Shown piece by piece: positions 6,210 through 14,246 of a stretch of 17,226 nt of DNA. The translations under genes were made by a program, and so were the position numbers. The notes below the pieces were generated by a model that saw only the letters and a list, made by a program, of their open reading frames with translations, made no database searches and had not been told where the DNA came from. The DNA is from Alistipes sp. Lineage in GTDB: Bacteria; Bacteroidota; Bacteroidia; Bacteroidales; Rikenellaceae. The stretch lies in assembly GCA_017560305.1 (NCBI GenBank), contig JAFYOF010000046.1, forward strand, positions 1 to 17,226, in the 5' to 3' direction. Position 1 is the first letter of the stretch. Each line of letters opens with the position of its first letter.

Positions 6210-7577
6210 ATGATGAGAACGAAGAAGTTTATGCTCTCGGAGCAGGAGATGCCTACGGCGTGGTATAATATTGTTGCCGATATGCCCAACAAGCCGCTGC
6301 CAGCACTCGACCCACAGACCAAGCAGCCAATGACCCCCGAGGCTATGTGCCGCATATTCGGTGAGGAGTTGGTGAAGCAGGAGTTTTCAACTGAACGATA
6401 TATTGAGATTCCTGAGGAGGTGCAGGAACTCTACAAGATTTGGCGTCCTACGCCTCTGGTGCGTGCCTATAACCTCGAGCGAATGCTTGACACCCCAGCG
6501 AAGATTTACTTCAAGAATGAGAGTGTTTCGCCCGCGGGCTCGCATAAGCCCAATACCGCTATTCCGCAGGCCTACTACAACGCCAAGCAGGGTATAAAGT
6601 ACCTCGCAACGGAGACTGGTGGCGGTCAGTGGGGTAGTGCGATGTCGTTGGCGTGCCAATACTTCAACCTCGACCTTAGAGTCTATATGGTGAAGGTGAG
6701 TTGCCAGCAGAAGCCTTATCGTAAGCTCTTGATGAATGCGTGGGGTGCGAATGTAATCCCTTCGCCAAGCGACACAACGCGTTGCGGTCGTGAGATTCTG
6801 GCAAAGGACCCCGAGTGCTCGGGTAACCTCGGTATAGCCATCTCGGAGGCCGTTGAGAGCGCTTTGGATCACGGCGAGAGCACACGCTACTGCCTGGGTA
6901 GTGTGATGAACCATGTGCTGCTGCATCAGACCATCATCGGTGAGGAGGCTATCCGCCAGATGGAGAAGGCGGGCGATGAGCCCGATGTGGTTATAGGTTG
7001 CTTCGGTGGCGGCTCTAACTTTGCGGGTATCGGCTTCCCGTTCATCCGCCGCAATCTGTGCGAGGGTAAGAAGACCCGTGTGGTTGCAGTGGAGCCAGCA
7101 TCGTGCCCAAAACTGACCCGTGGTGAGTTCCAGTATGACTATGGCGACACAGCGGGAATGACCCCTATGATGCCGATGTTTACCCTCGGTCACACCTTCC
7201 AGCCATCCAACATCCACGCGGGTGGTCTGCGCTACCACGGTGCGGGCACAATCGTCAGCCAGCTCTATAAGGATGGTTTGATGGAGGCGACATCCGTTCA
7301 GCAGCTTGAGACCTTCAAGGCGGGTATGATGTTCGCCAATAGCGAGGGTATTGTGCCAGCGCCCGAGTCTTGCCACGCTATCGCTGCGGCGGTGCGTGAG
7401 GCATTGCAGGCAAAGGAGGAGGGTCGCGAGAAGACCATCCTGTTCAACCTCTCGGGTCACGGAATGATTGACCTCTACGCCTTCGAGCAGTACTTCGCCG
7501 GCAACCTCGTTGACCACGAACTGCCCCAAGAGGAGATACGCCGCGCGGTGGATGCATTGGATAAGATTATTAAATAG
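6210..7577 (+). CDS. trpB: Tryptophan synthase beta chain, TrpB2 type
   Basis: This 455-residue PLP enzyme belongs to the TrpB2 branch, which is longer than classical TrpB (about 400) because of extra N-terminal sequence. Visible features are the PLP lysine K113 in SPAGSHKPNTA, the catalytic glutamate E135 in ETGGGQWG, the phosphate-binding GGGSN at 266-270, and the C-terminal SGHGMIDL segment. TrpB2 condenses indole with L-serine (some members use O-phosphoserine) to give L-tryptophan, and it often works without a TrpA partner. No trpA or other trp gene lies nearby, so indole salvage or a back-up synthase role is plausible. The upstream leader peptide with tandem Trp codons and attenuator supports a tryptophan-responsive function independently of homology. 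ATG at 6210 and 6213 are both usable starts. The cytoplasmic enzyme's gene is followed by a structured 3' region and a terminator. Confidence 0.93.
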   Translation: MMRTKKFMLSEQEMPTAWYNIVADMPNKPLPALDPQTKQPMTPEAMCRIFGEELVKQEFSTERYIEIPEEVQELYKIWRPTPLVRAYNLERMLDTPAKIYFKNESVSPAGSHKPNTAIPQAYYNAKQGIKYLATETGGGQWGSAMSLACQYFNLDLRVYMVKVSCQQKPYRKLLMNAWGANVIPSPSDTTRCGREILAKDPECSGNLGIAISEAVESALDHGESTRYCLGSVMNHVLLHQTIIGEEAIRQMEKAGDEPDVVIGCFGGGSNFAGIGFPFIRRNLCEGKKTRVVAVEPASCPKLTRGEFQYDYGDTAGMTPMMPMFTLGHTFQPSNIHAGGLRYHGAGTIVSQLYKDGLMEATSVQQLETFKAGMMFANSEGIVPAPESCHAIAAAVREALQAKEEGREKTILFNLSGHGMIDLYAFEQYFAGNLVDHELPQEEIRRAVDALDKIIK

Positions 7578-7578
7578 T

Positions 7579-7783
7579 AAAAGAGGGAATTGCCTAAAAA
7601 GGTGTTTTCGGCGTTATACTCGTCCTTGAAATCCTCATTTACGCTTTAGTAAACTGCGGTTTCTCGGACTTCGCAAGCCTTAAGTACCTTTTGGTTGCTA
7701 CGCTTGGCATAGTGAGCAAGCTCTCTCTGCCCTCGCTTAAACGCAACCTTGAAAACCCTCTTTTTATCCAATTCCTTAGGCAA
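7579..7783. repeat. Structured, repeat-like noncoding element after trpB2
   Basis: The gap between trpB2 and the terminator at 7801 has several inverted repeats. TTGCCTAA (7590-7597) pairs with TTAGGCAA (7776-7783). AAAAGAGGG (7579-7587) pairs with CCCTCTTTT (7756-7764). A central 21-nt imperfect hairpin has arms at 7622-7642 and 7649-7669 around a 6-base loop. The two outer pairings cross each other and so would be alternatives. No plausible protein is encoded. The arrangement resembles a MITE-like or REP-like interspersed element, or a structured 3' UTR. No target-site duplication was recognised at the edges. Copy number in the genome cannot be judged from one window. Confidence 0.45.
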
Positions 7784-7800
7784 GAGAAGATATGCAAACA

Positions 7801-7830
7801 AAAAACTCTCGGAATGTTCCGAGAGTTTTT
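7801..7830. terminator. Perfect bidirectional terminator between trpB2 and GH92 genes
   Basis: AAAAACTCTCGGAA (7801-7814) is the exact complement of TTCCGAGAGTTTTT (7817-7830), separated by TG. The A/T ends give T runs on both strands, so it can end trpB2 transcription on the plus strand and the convergent GH92 transcript on the minus strand. Confidence 0.93.
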
Positions 7831-7853
7831 CTTTTATCTATTATGCAAACCTC

Positions 7854-10142
7854 CTACTTCTCGTCGCGAGAGAATGAGTAAGGACGGTCGTTCTTGCCAG
7901 TACCACGCTTTGTGTTTGGCTTGTCACTCATCGCAGCCTCCATCTTACCGCCATTCATCAAATCAGAGTGGGTGATGTAGTTGCGAGTGTAGTTCTTGCC
8001 ATTGAGCTTCAAGCGGTCGATATAGATATTCTTCTCGCTGTTCTCTGGAGCCTCAATCACAAAGTCGTTGCCGTTCTCAAGGTGGATTGTAGCCTTCTTG
8101 AAGAGTGGCGCACCCATCACATACTGGTCAGAGCCAGGGCAAACAGGATAGAAGCCGAGAGCTGAGAATACATACCAAGCCGATGTCTGACCGTTATCCT
8201 CGTCACCGCAGTAACCGTCTGGAGCAGCCGAGTAGAAGCGGTTCATAACCTCGCGCAACCAATACTGAGCCTTCCAAGGCTGACCAGCGTAGTCATACAT
8301 ATAGATCATATGCTGGATAGGCTGGTTACCGTGAGCATAGTTACCAGTGTTCATTACGGTCATCTCACGAATCTCGTGGATCACGCCGCCGTAGTAGCTC
8401 TCATCGTAGATTGGAGGTACGATAAATACCGAGTCAAGCATCTCAACGAACTCATCATCGCCGCCCATCAGGTCGATAAGACCCTGTGGGTCGTGGAATA
8501 CCGACCAAGTGTAGTGCCAGCTGTTACCCTCGGTGAAGGCGTCACCCCACTTAAGTGGTGAGAATGGCTTCTGGAACTCGCCGTTCTTGAGGCGGCCACG
8601 CATCAACTTTGTCTCCTTGTCGAAGATGTTGCGGTAGTTCTGTGAGCGCTTTGCGAAGAGGTCAATCTCCTCCTGTGGGCGCTTCAACTCTTTCGCCATC
8701 TTATAGATACACCAGTCGTCGTAAGCATACTCCAAAGTGCGTGCTGCGTTCTCGTTGATACCCACATCGTAAGGCACATAACCCAATGTGTTGTACCACT
8801 CGTGACCGAGACGACCCGATGAAGCAACGCGTGGGTGTACATTCTTTGTGCCGTGAATCATACCCTCATACATTGTCTCTACATCCTCAACCTTCACACC
8901 CTTGAGGTATGCGTCAGCCAATACAGAAGCCGAGTTGTTACCAACCATACAACCTCTGTGACCTGGGCTTGACCACTCTGGGAAGAAGCCGCTCTCCTTA
9001 TATACATTCACAAAGCCCTCCTGCATCTTCAAATTCTCCGATGGGTAGAGCACATTGAGCAATGGGAACAAGCAACGGAAAGTGTCCCAGAAGCCAGTGC
9101 CAGAGTAGAAGTAACCCTTCTCAATCTTGCCGTTGTGTGGGCTGTAGTGCAATACATTACTCTCGGCGTCAATCTCGTGGTGCATCTGTGGGAAGAGTGT
9201 AGAACGATAAAGGCAAGAGTAGAATGTACGCAACTGATCCAAGTTACCACCCTCTACCTCGATTCTGCCGAGTACATCGTTCCAAGCCTGACGGCCCTTC
9301 TCGGTGAGTTCCTCCAGTGAGTCGTCGCCCAACTCCTTGAGGTTCTGTGCCGCCTGCTCGTGGCTGATGAATGATGAAGATACGCGTGCGTGTACCTGCT
9401 CGCCCTTCTTTGTCTTGAAGCCGATTACAGCACCCACATGGTTCTCCTTCTGCTCAACGGCATTCTCCTTGAGCTCGCCGTTTACGAATGTGTTTACATA
9501 CTCAAAAGGCTTGTCAAACTCCACAACGAAGTAGTTCTTGTAATTGCGTGTCACACCGCCTGAGTTGCGTGTTGTGTAACCGATGATGCGGTTGTTCTCC
9601 TTGTCAATCTTGATGTATGAGCCACGGTCGAAGGCATCCACCACCACATACGACTGCTCCGACTCAGGGAATGTGAAGCGGAACAATACGGCACGCTCGG
9701 TTGGTGAGAACTCGGTTACGACATCGTGCTCAGCGAGGTAAACCTTGTAGTAGTAGGCCTTTGCCACCTCGCCCTTGTGTGAGAACCAGCTTGCGCGCTC
9801 ATCCTCGTTAAACTTTGGTGCGCCAACGACTGGCATCAACGAGAACTGACCGTGGTCGTTGATCCAAGGGCTTGGCTGGTGAGTCTGCTTAAAGCCACGG
9901 ATTTTGTGCGCCGTATAGGTGTACATCCATCCATCTCCCATCTTGCCCGTTTGCGGTGACCAGAAATTCATACCCCAAGGACGCGCGATGGCGGGGTAGG
10001 TGTTACCTGTTGACAGAGCAAACTCCGACAATGTTCCCACCAACGGACTCACATAGTCTGCTGGCGAAAACTCTCTCTCCTGCGCAAATGAAAAGGCAAC
10101 CAACAGCGTTGCCACTGCGCTCAATAATGTTTTTTTAAGCAT
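7854..10142 (-). CDS. Secreted GH92 family alpha-mannosidase
   Basis: This 762-residue protein has a signal peptide (residues 1-20, ending FSFA) and the full length of a glycoside hydrolase family 92 enzyme. The N-terminal beta-sandwich part includes VGT (35-37), GNTYPAIARPWGMNFWSPQTG (46-66) and GFKQTHQPSPW. The catalytic (alpha/alpha)6 part has TGFWDTFR (349-356), PEWSSPG, the likely general acid E538 in TEGNSWHYTW (537-546), and the likely base region GDEDNGQTSAWYVFSALG (646-663). GH92 enzymes are calcium-dependent exo-alpha-mannosidases that trim N-glycans or yeast mannan. The linkage preference cannot be read here. No SusC/SusD pair or sensor is next to it, so it is not in a classical polysaccharide-utilisation locus within this window. 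It appears to have its own promoter with a palindrome. Confidence 0.95.
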   Translation of the reverse strand: MLKKTLLSAVATLLVAFSFAQEREFSPADYVSPLVGTLSEFALSTGNTYPAIARPWGMNFWSPQTGKMGDGWMYTYTAHKIRGFKQTHQPSPWINDHGQFSLMPVVGAPKFNEDERASWFSHKGEVAKAYYYKVYLAEHDVVTEFSPTERAVLFRFTFPESEQSYVVVDAFDRGSYIKIDKENNRIIGYTTRNSGGVTRNYKNYFVVEFDKPFEYVNTFVNGELKENAVEQKENHVGAVIGFKTKKGEQVHARVSSSFISHEQAAQNLKELGDDSLEELTEKGRQAWNDVLGRIEVEGGNLDQLRTFYSCLYRSTLFPQMHHEIDAESNVLHYSPHNGKIEKGYFYSGTGFWDTFRCLFPLLNVLYPSENLKMQEGFVNVYKESGFFPEWSSPGHRGCMVGNNSASVLADAYLKGVKVEDVETMYEGMIHGTKNVHPRVASSGRLGHEWYNTLGYVPYDVGINENAARTLEYAYDDWCIYKMAKELKRPQEEIDLFAKRSQNYRNIFDKETKLMRGRLKNGEFQKPFSPLKWGDAFTEGNSWHYTWSVFHDPQGLIDLMGGDDEFVEMLDSVFIVPPIYDESYYGGVIHEIREMTVMNTGNYAHGNQPIQHMIYMYDYAGQPWKAQYWLREVMNRFYSAAPDGYCGDEDNGQTSAWYVFSALGFYPVCPGSDQYVMGAPLFKKATIHLENGNDFVIEAPENSEKNIYIDRLKLNGKNYTRNYITHSDLMNGGKMEAAMSDKPNTKRGTGKNDRPYSFSRDEK

Positions 10143-10173
10143 ATAAAATTGGTTTTAAGTAGTTCTATTGGCG

Positions 10174-10204
10174 TAAAGATAGGTAAATAATTTATATTTA
10201 CCTA
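10174..10204 (-). promoter_or_regulatory. GH92 promoter candidate with adjacent 25-bp palindrome
   Basis: On the minus strand TATCTTTA (10181-10174) matches the -7 consensus TAnnTTTG at seven of eight positions, 32 bases upstream of the GH92 start. Just upstream of it, 10180-10204 is a palindrome with perfect 10-bp arms, TAGGTAAATA and TATTTACCTA, around a 5-base loop. It has no T-run in the minus direction and overlaps the stop codon of the M23 gene. An operator between the -7 and -33 positions is the favoured reading; a weak terminator is the alternative. Confidence 0.5.
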
Positions 10205-11934
10205 ATAAAATGCCCCTCCCAGGATGTTTTATTTCCGCAATTGTCGCTCACCTCGAGACGGATAGTGTGTTTTTTGCCGCCCTTGATGCCCTCGGCGTCG
10301 AGGTTTATCCACGCTCTGCCACGCAGAAGGTCGATGGCAACCCACTTCTGGTCGATGTAGACATTGCACGACGCCACGCCCGAAAAGTTGTCCTCAAGGC
10401 GCAGGGCGATGCGGCTCTTTGAGCGGCAATCCTGCCCCATTTCAAACTGCGGAGTGATGGTCGGTGGGGTGGTGTCAGCTACCAGACAATAGGTGCCAAA
10501 TGAGGTTGTTCTGCCTGCCAGACGATTGAGCGTGTACTTGCCGCCAGCGTAGGAGATATTGCCGTTGGAATCAACTGCCGCCATTGTTGTGTGGCGCTGG
10601 AGGTTTGGCTCAACCTTTTGTGTAAATAACACGCCTATACTCTTGTGTAACGGAGTGTTATCGTTGTGGATTGTGTATGCTGGTGAGAGGATTTCAACAC
10701 TCTCGTGAGTGGGCTCGATGTCCGATTTTTTCAGGTCAAGAACTATGCTCTCGTAGAGCGCACCGCGGGGTATGACAACGCTCGCGCAGTCATCAATCTT
10801 GTGGGCGAAGTCGCGGTTGTGGTGTGCGATGATGGCATCCTCGGGTAGCGTGGGCTTGAAGCAGAGCGAGTCTGCCTTGCCCTGAATCTCAAACTCCAAT
10901 GTGGATGTGTTGCCGCAGTCGTCGGTCGCTATGATTTTCATCTTGCGGCGCTGGGATGCGGTGGTGGTGATTACACCATTGTTCACCATCGTAGGGTAAA
11001 ATGTTGTAGGACAGCCCTGTAGGCGCGCGAGGCGCATCACCTCGTTGCGTGATTTGCGCTGCACGGGATACCACGCCACGGCATTGCAGTAGCGCGACAT
11101 ATCGAATGTGAAGCCCTCGTTGCGATACTCAAAGTAGCGCTTGCCATCCACCTCTGCCTTGATGTTGTAGACGCCATAGGTGTTGGCGCAGTCATCCTTG
11201 CGGTCGGAGGTCTCTACCACGAAATAGCCCTTGCGACCCACCTTGATGGGCGAGGTCTGCTTGGTGCGGTAGGTGTTGTTGTCGCTCTTGTAGATGGTGT
11301 AGGTGGCTGGTTTGCTATGGTGGGGAATGCCGCTAACGGTATCCACCTCGAAGTAGTGTAACTTCATAATATAAGGCGAGATACGGTCTTTTGGCTCAAC
11401 CAATCCTTGAGATATGATATTAAGCGTCTTTTGCGATGATGTGGTGCGCAACTCAAAGTGCAGATGCGGTCCCATCGAGGAGCCTGTGTTGCCCGAGAGT
11501 GCTATCTCCTCGCCTCGCTTGACAGGGAACTGGTCGGGCTTGCACTCGATATCGATGCGGCTGCGTTGTTGGCGGTGTCGCTCGGCAAATACGAAGTCTG
11601 CGATATCCTTTCTAAAGCGCGAGAGGTGACCATACACCGATGTTGTGCCGTTGGGGTGGTTCACATAGAGTGCCAGTCCGTAGCCTGTGGGTGAGTAGGC
11701 CACGCGCGAGACATAGCCATCGGCAACGGCCACGACAGATTTGCCCTCGACGCCATCGGTCTTGAAGTCGATGCCCGAGTGGAAGTGGTTGGGGCGCATC
11801 TCGCCGAAGTTGGCAGAGTAGTAGCCCGCAACATTCTTCAGTGGGTAAGCATAATAATCTGCATCCAACTTCTGCGCTATGGCGGTCGTTGCGATGCAGA
11901 GCATAAGGGTTAAAAGAAGGTATCCTCGTCGCAT
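10198..11934 (-). CDS. M23-family peptidase, exported
   Basis: This 578-residue protein has a signal peptide (residues 1-20, ending TTAIA) and an N-terminal M23/LytM zinc peptidase domain. Zinc and active-site residues are present: H52 and D56 in HSGID, H103 in YGHL, H157 and H159 in GPHLHFE. Because all of these are retained, it is probably an active peptidoglycan endopeptidase or possibly another glycyl-peptide hydrolase, rather than an inactive LytM activator. The remaining ~400 residues are beta-rich and may form Ig-like domains; a SPAYTIHNDNTPL segment is part of this. Its start overlaps the recX stop by 25 bases, so translation is probably coupled, and it is the last gene of the minus-strand operon. 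Envelope remodelling is the likely role. Confidence 0.88.
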   Translation of the reverse strand: MRRGYLLLTLMLCIATTAIAQKLDADYYAYPLKNVAGYYSANFGEMRPNHFHSGIDFKTDGVEGKSVVAVADGYVSRVAYSPTGYGLALYVNHPNGTTSVYGHLSRFRKDIADFVFAERHRQQRSRIDIECKPDQFPVKRGEEIALSGNTGSSMGPHLHFELRTTSSQKTLNIISQGLVEPKDRISPYIMKLHYFEVDTVSGIPHHSKPATYTIYKSDNNTYRTKQTSPIKVGRKGYFVVETSDRKDDCANTYGVYNIKAEVDGKRYFEYRNEGFTFDMSRYCNAVAWYPVQRKSRNEVMRLARLQGCPTTFYPTMVNNGVITTTASQRRKMKIIATDDCGNTSTLEFEIQGKADSLCFKPTLPEDAIIAHHNRDFAHKIDDCASVVIPRGALYESIVLDLKKSDIEPTHESVEILSPAYTIHNDNTPLHKSIGVLFTQKVEPNLQRHTTMAAVDSNGNISYAGGKYTLNRLAGRTTSFGTYCLVADTTPPTITPQFEMGQDCRSKSRIALRLEDNFSGVASCNVYIDQKWVAIDLLRGRAWINLDAEGIKGGKKHTIRLEVSDNCGNKTSWEGHFIR

Positions 11935-12437
11935 TTTGAGTCTGTGTTAATGGTTTTCATCACCTGGTCGACACCCTCTAAAGCCTCGTCCATCTGAAAG
12001 CCCAGCGAGAGGGCGTGACGCAGAAGTTTGGTCTTGAGTTCGTAGAGAGTCTTGTAGTTGTAGGTGCGTGCCTTGCGTTGCAGGCGCTGGGTAAGGCGCT
12101 CGGTGGTGTGGAGTGTCTCGGATGAGTTACACACCTCGGCGATAATCTCATCGGAGATGCCCTTGCGCTTGAGTGTCGCACGAATCTTATACTCGCCCCA
12201 ACTGCTTAACGAGGTCTTCTCCCTGACGAATGCCTCGGCGTAGCGCCTGTCGTCAATAAAGCGGTCGTCGATGAGGCGTTGCAGCACTTCGTGACGCTTT
12301 GCGGGATCCACCTCCCAGGTTGCCATCAGTCGCAGAGCATCGCCCGAACTACGCTCGGCGCGGGCGCACAACCTCTGGAGCGAGGCGAGAGCCTGCTCGG
12401 CGGTCTTGGTGCGTTTTACTCTTTTAGGTGGCAACAT
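11910..12437 (-). CDS. recX: Regulatory protein RecX
   Basis: The 175-residue product is a helical, basic protein of the RecX family, which binds RecA filaments and limits their activity. Characteristic segments are ALRLMATWEVDPAKRHEVL, the IDDRFIDDRRYAEAFVREK motif (about 55-73) and GEYKIRATLKRKGI (81-94), matching the three-helix RecX repeats. Length agrees with the family (about 150-260). recA is not in the window, as is common for Bacteroidota recX. The gene overlaps prmC upstream by 22 bases and the M23 gene downstream by 25 bases, each in a different frame, which points to one transcript with translational coupling. Confidence 0.88.
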   Translation of the reverse strand: MLPPKRVKRTKTAEQALASLQRLCARAERSSGDALRLMATWEVDPAKRHEVLQRLIDDRFIDDRRYAEAFVREKTSLSSWGEYKIRATLKRKGISDEIIAEVCNSSETLHTTERLTQRLQRKARTYNYKTLYELKTKLLRHALSLGFQMDEALEGVDQVMKTINTDSKCDEDTFF

Positions 12438-13264
12438 ATCATTCTTGGTTTTGAAAGGAAATCGTGTCGTAGTTCGGTATTATAGCCCAAACTCTGGAGC
12501 ATCTGCTCGGTCTGGGTGGCGAGGGTTTCGTGTATCTCGAAAAGGAGCGCTCCGCCCGTGGTGAGCAGTCGCTTTGCTGTGAGGGCAATCTCGCGGTAGA
12601 ATATCAGTGGGTCGTCATCCGCCACAAAGAGCGCCATATGGGGCTCATAGCGTGTCACATTGATGTGCATCGCATCGTGCTCCGATGAGGGGATATAGGG
12701 CGGATTTGAGACTATAATATCAAATTTCTCGGCGCCGAGAGAGGTCATACCATTCAGCGCATCATCCTGAAGGATGCTTACATCTGCGTCCAGTTTCTCA
12801 GCATTCTCGCGTGCGATGGCAAGTGCCTCGGGGGAGAGGTCAATGGCTGTGACTTCGGCTGAAGGGATTAGTTTCTTGAGCACAATGGCGATACATCCGC
12901 TACCCGTGCAGACATCCAGAATGCGGGGATTGGTGAAGCGCTTTGCCTCCTCTCGTGCCCACATCACAAGTTCCTCAGTCTCGGGGCGGGGGATGAGTGC
13001 TCCCTCGCGGATGATGAACTCCTCGCCGCAGAACTCGGTGGTGCCGATGATATATTGTGCGGGGCGGCCGTTGCCCAACTCGTGTGCGGCCTGCTCCACC
13101 TCCACATCAATAATCTCGCCTGGGTCGGTCAGGAACTTTATCTCGTTCTCACCGCTCAACGCAGCCGCCACAAGGCGTGCTATGCGCATACGCTCCTGCG
13201 TGGGGTAGAGCGCCTCGATGGAGGATGCCAAAAAAGCGACAATCTCTTTGCGTGAGGCTCTCAT
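12416..13264 (-). CDS. prmC: Peptide chain release factor N5-glutamine methyltransferase PrmC
   Basis: The 282-residue product methylates the glutamine of the GGQ motif in release factors RF1/RF2, using S-adenosylmethionine. The N-terminal helical domain is followed by IPRPETEEL (91-99), the SAM-binding motif DVCTGSGCIAI (117-127) and the substrate-binding NPPY (187-190), which together are diagnostic. The frame is open further upstream to 13318, but the ATG at 13264 is chosen. It lies one base after the aroC stop codon, gives the normal family length, and an earlier start would overlap aroC by more than 50 bases. The 3' end overlaps recX by 22 bases. Confidence 0.95.
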   Translation of the reverse strand: MRASRKEIVAFLASSIEALYPTQERMRIARLVAAALSGENEIKFLTDPGEIIDVEVEQAAHELGNGRPAQYIIGTTEFCGEEFIIREGALIPRPETEELVMWAREEAKRFTNPRILDVCTGSGCIAIVLKKLIPSAEVTAIDLSPEALAIARENAEKLDADVSILQDDALNGMTSLGAEKFDIIVSNPPYIPSSEHDAMHINVTRYEPHMALFVADDDPLIFYREIALTAKRLLTTGGALLFEIHETLATQTEQMLQSLGYNTELRHDFLSKPRMICCHLKE

Positions 13265-13265
13265 C

Positions 13266-14246
13266 CTATGCGCGTAATTTGAGGTCAGCCAATGCGATAG
13301 CCATCGCTGCCTCCACAACTACTGCAGCTCGCAGAGTGATGCAGACATCGTGTCGTCCGTGGATGATGAGTCCTTCGATTTTCTGACTCTCGAAGTTGAA
13401 AGTCTGCTGCTCCAATGAGATGGATGCCGTAGGCTTGATAGCCACCTTTGCTACAATCTCGTTGCCGTTGGTGATGCCGCCAACGATGCCGCCAGCGTGG
13501 TTTGTTGCAGTCTTGCCCTCAGCTGAGATGATGGGGTCGTTATGCTCCGAGCCACGCATCCTGGCTGATGAGAAGCCTGCGCCGAACTCAACGCCCTTGA
13601 CCGCTGGAACAGAGAACAGGAGGTGTGCCGCAAGGCTCTCCATCGAATCGAAGAACGGCTCGCCCAAGCCCGCAGGGATACCTCCCACACGGCACTCGAT
13701 AAGTCCGCCAATTGAGTCGTGTGAGCGCTGCGCCTGATCGATGAGCTCTGCCCACTGCTCTTTGTCCGAGCAGCCGCCAATCTCGGTTATGTCGGTTGTA
13801 AAGTTTACCTCAGTGCCCAAAATCTTCTTAGCCACAACGCCAGCAGCCACCATTCCGAGCGTGATTCTGCCCGAGAAGTGACCTCCGCCGCGTGGGTCGT
13901 TGAAGCCGTTCCACTTCTGCTGTGCCACAAGGTCGGCGTGTGATGGGCGTGGGTGTACCACAAGGTTGCGGTAGTCGCCCGAGCGGGTGTTCTCGTTCTG
14001 GAACTCGATGGTGAGCGGTGAGCCCGTAGTGTAGCCGTTGTAAAGTCCCGACACGATGCGTGGCGTGTCACTCTCCTTGCGAGGTGTTGTGCCCGCTGCG
14101 CCAGAGCGACGACGGTCGAGGTCGGCGGTGAAGTCCTCCTCCGACAAGGCGATGCCCGCAGGTACGCCATCAATGCTCACTCCCACCTGATGGCCGTGTG
14201 ACTCGCCCCAGATGGTGATTCTGAATCTTTCTCCCCAAGAGTTCAT
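13266..14246 (-). CDS. aroC: Chorismate synthase
   Basis: This 326-residue enzyme converts 5-enolpyruvylshikimate-3-phosphate to chorismate with reduced FMN. Visible family motifs are GESHG at 14-18, DRRRSG at 44-49, RPSHAD at 100-105, the glycine-rich RGGGHFSGR at 119-127, GGITNG, and GRHD near residue 297. It is somewhat shorter than the common 350-390 residues, with the C terminus ending soon after the GRHD/AAVVVEAA helix; catalytic motifs are intact. Its ATG shares one base with the aroA stop codon (TAATG), so the two consecutive pathway steps are translationally linked. Confidence 0.95.
   Translation of the reverse strand: MNSWGERFRITIWGESHGHQVGVSIDGVPAGIALSEEDFTADLDRRRSGAAGTTPRKESDTPRIVSGLYNGYTTGSPLTIEFQNENTRSGDYRNLVVHPRPSHADLVAQQKWNGFNDPRGGGHFSGRITLGMVAAGVVAKKILGTEVNFTTDITEIGGCSDKEQWAELIDQAQRSHDSIGGLIECRVGGIPAGLGEPFFDSMESLAAHLLFSVPAVKGVEFGAGFSSARMRGSEHNDPIISAEGKTATNHAGGIVGGITNGNEIVAKVAIKPTASISLEQQTFNFESQKIEGLIIHGRHDVCITLRAAVVVEAAMAIALADLKLRA

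Noticed and set aside
6387..7529. Long open frame (380 codons) on the minus strand inside trpB2
   Set aside because: It mirrors the codon structure of the clearly identified trpB2 gene, shows no recognisable domain, and lacks a promoter-like site or independent context.
7691..7975. Plus-strand 94-codon frame crossing the terminator and the GH92 end
   Set aside because: It runs through a perfect terminator hairpin and overlaps the GH92 3' end in reverse; its composition (many S, C, H, R) is not protein-like.
13265..13318. N-terminal extension of PrmC
   Set aside because: It would overlap aroC by 53 bases and adds sequence with no family counterpart; the ATG one base after the aroC stop fits better.
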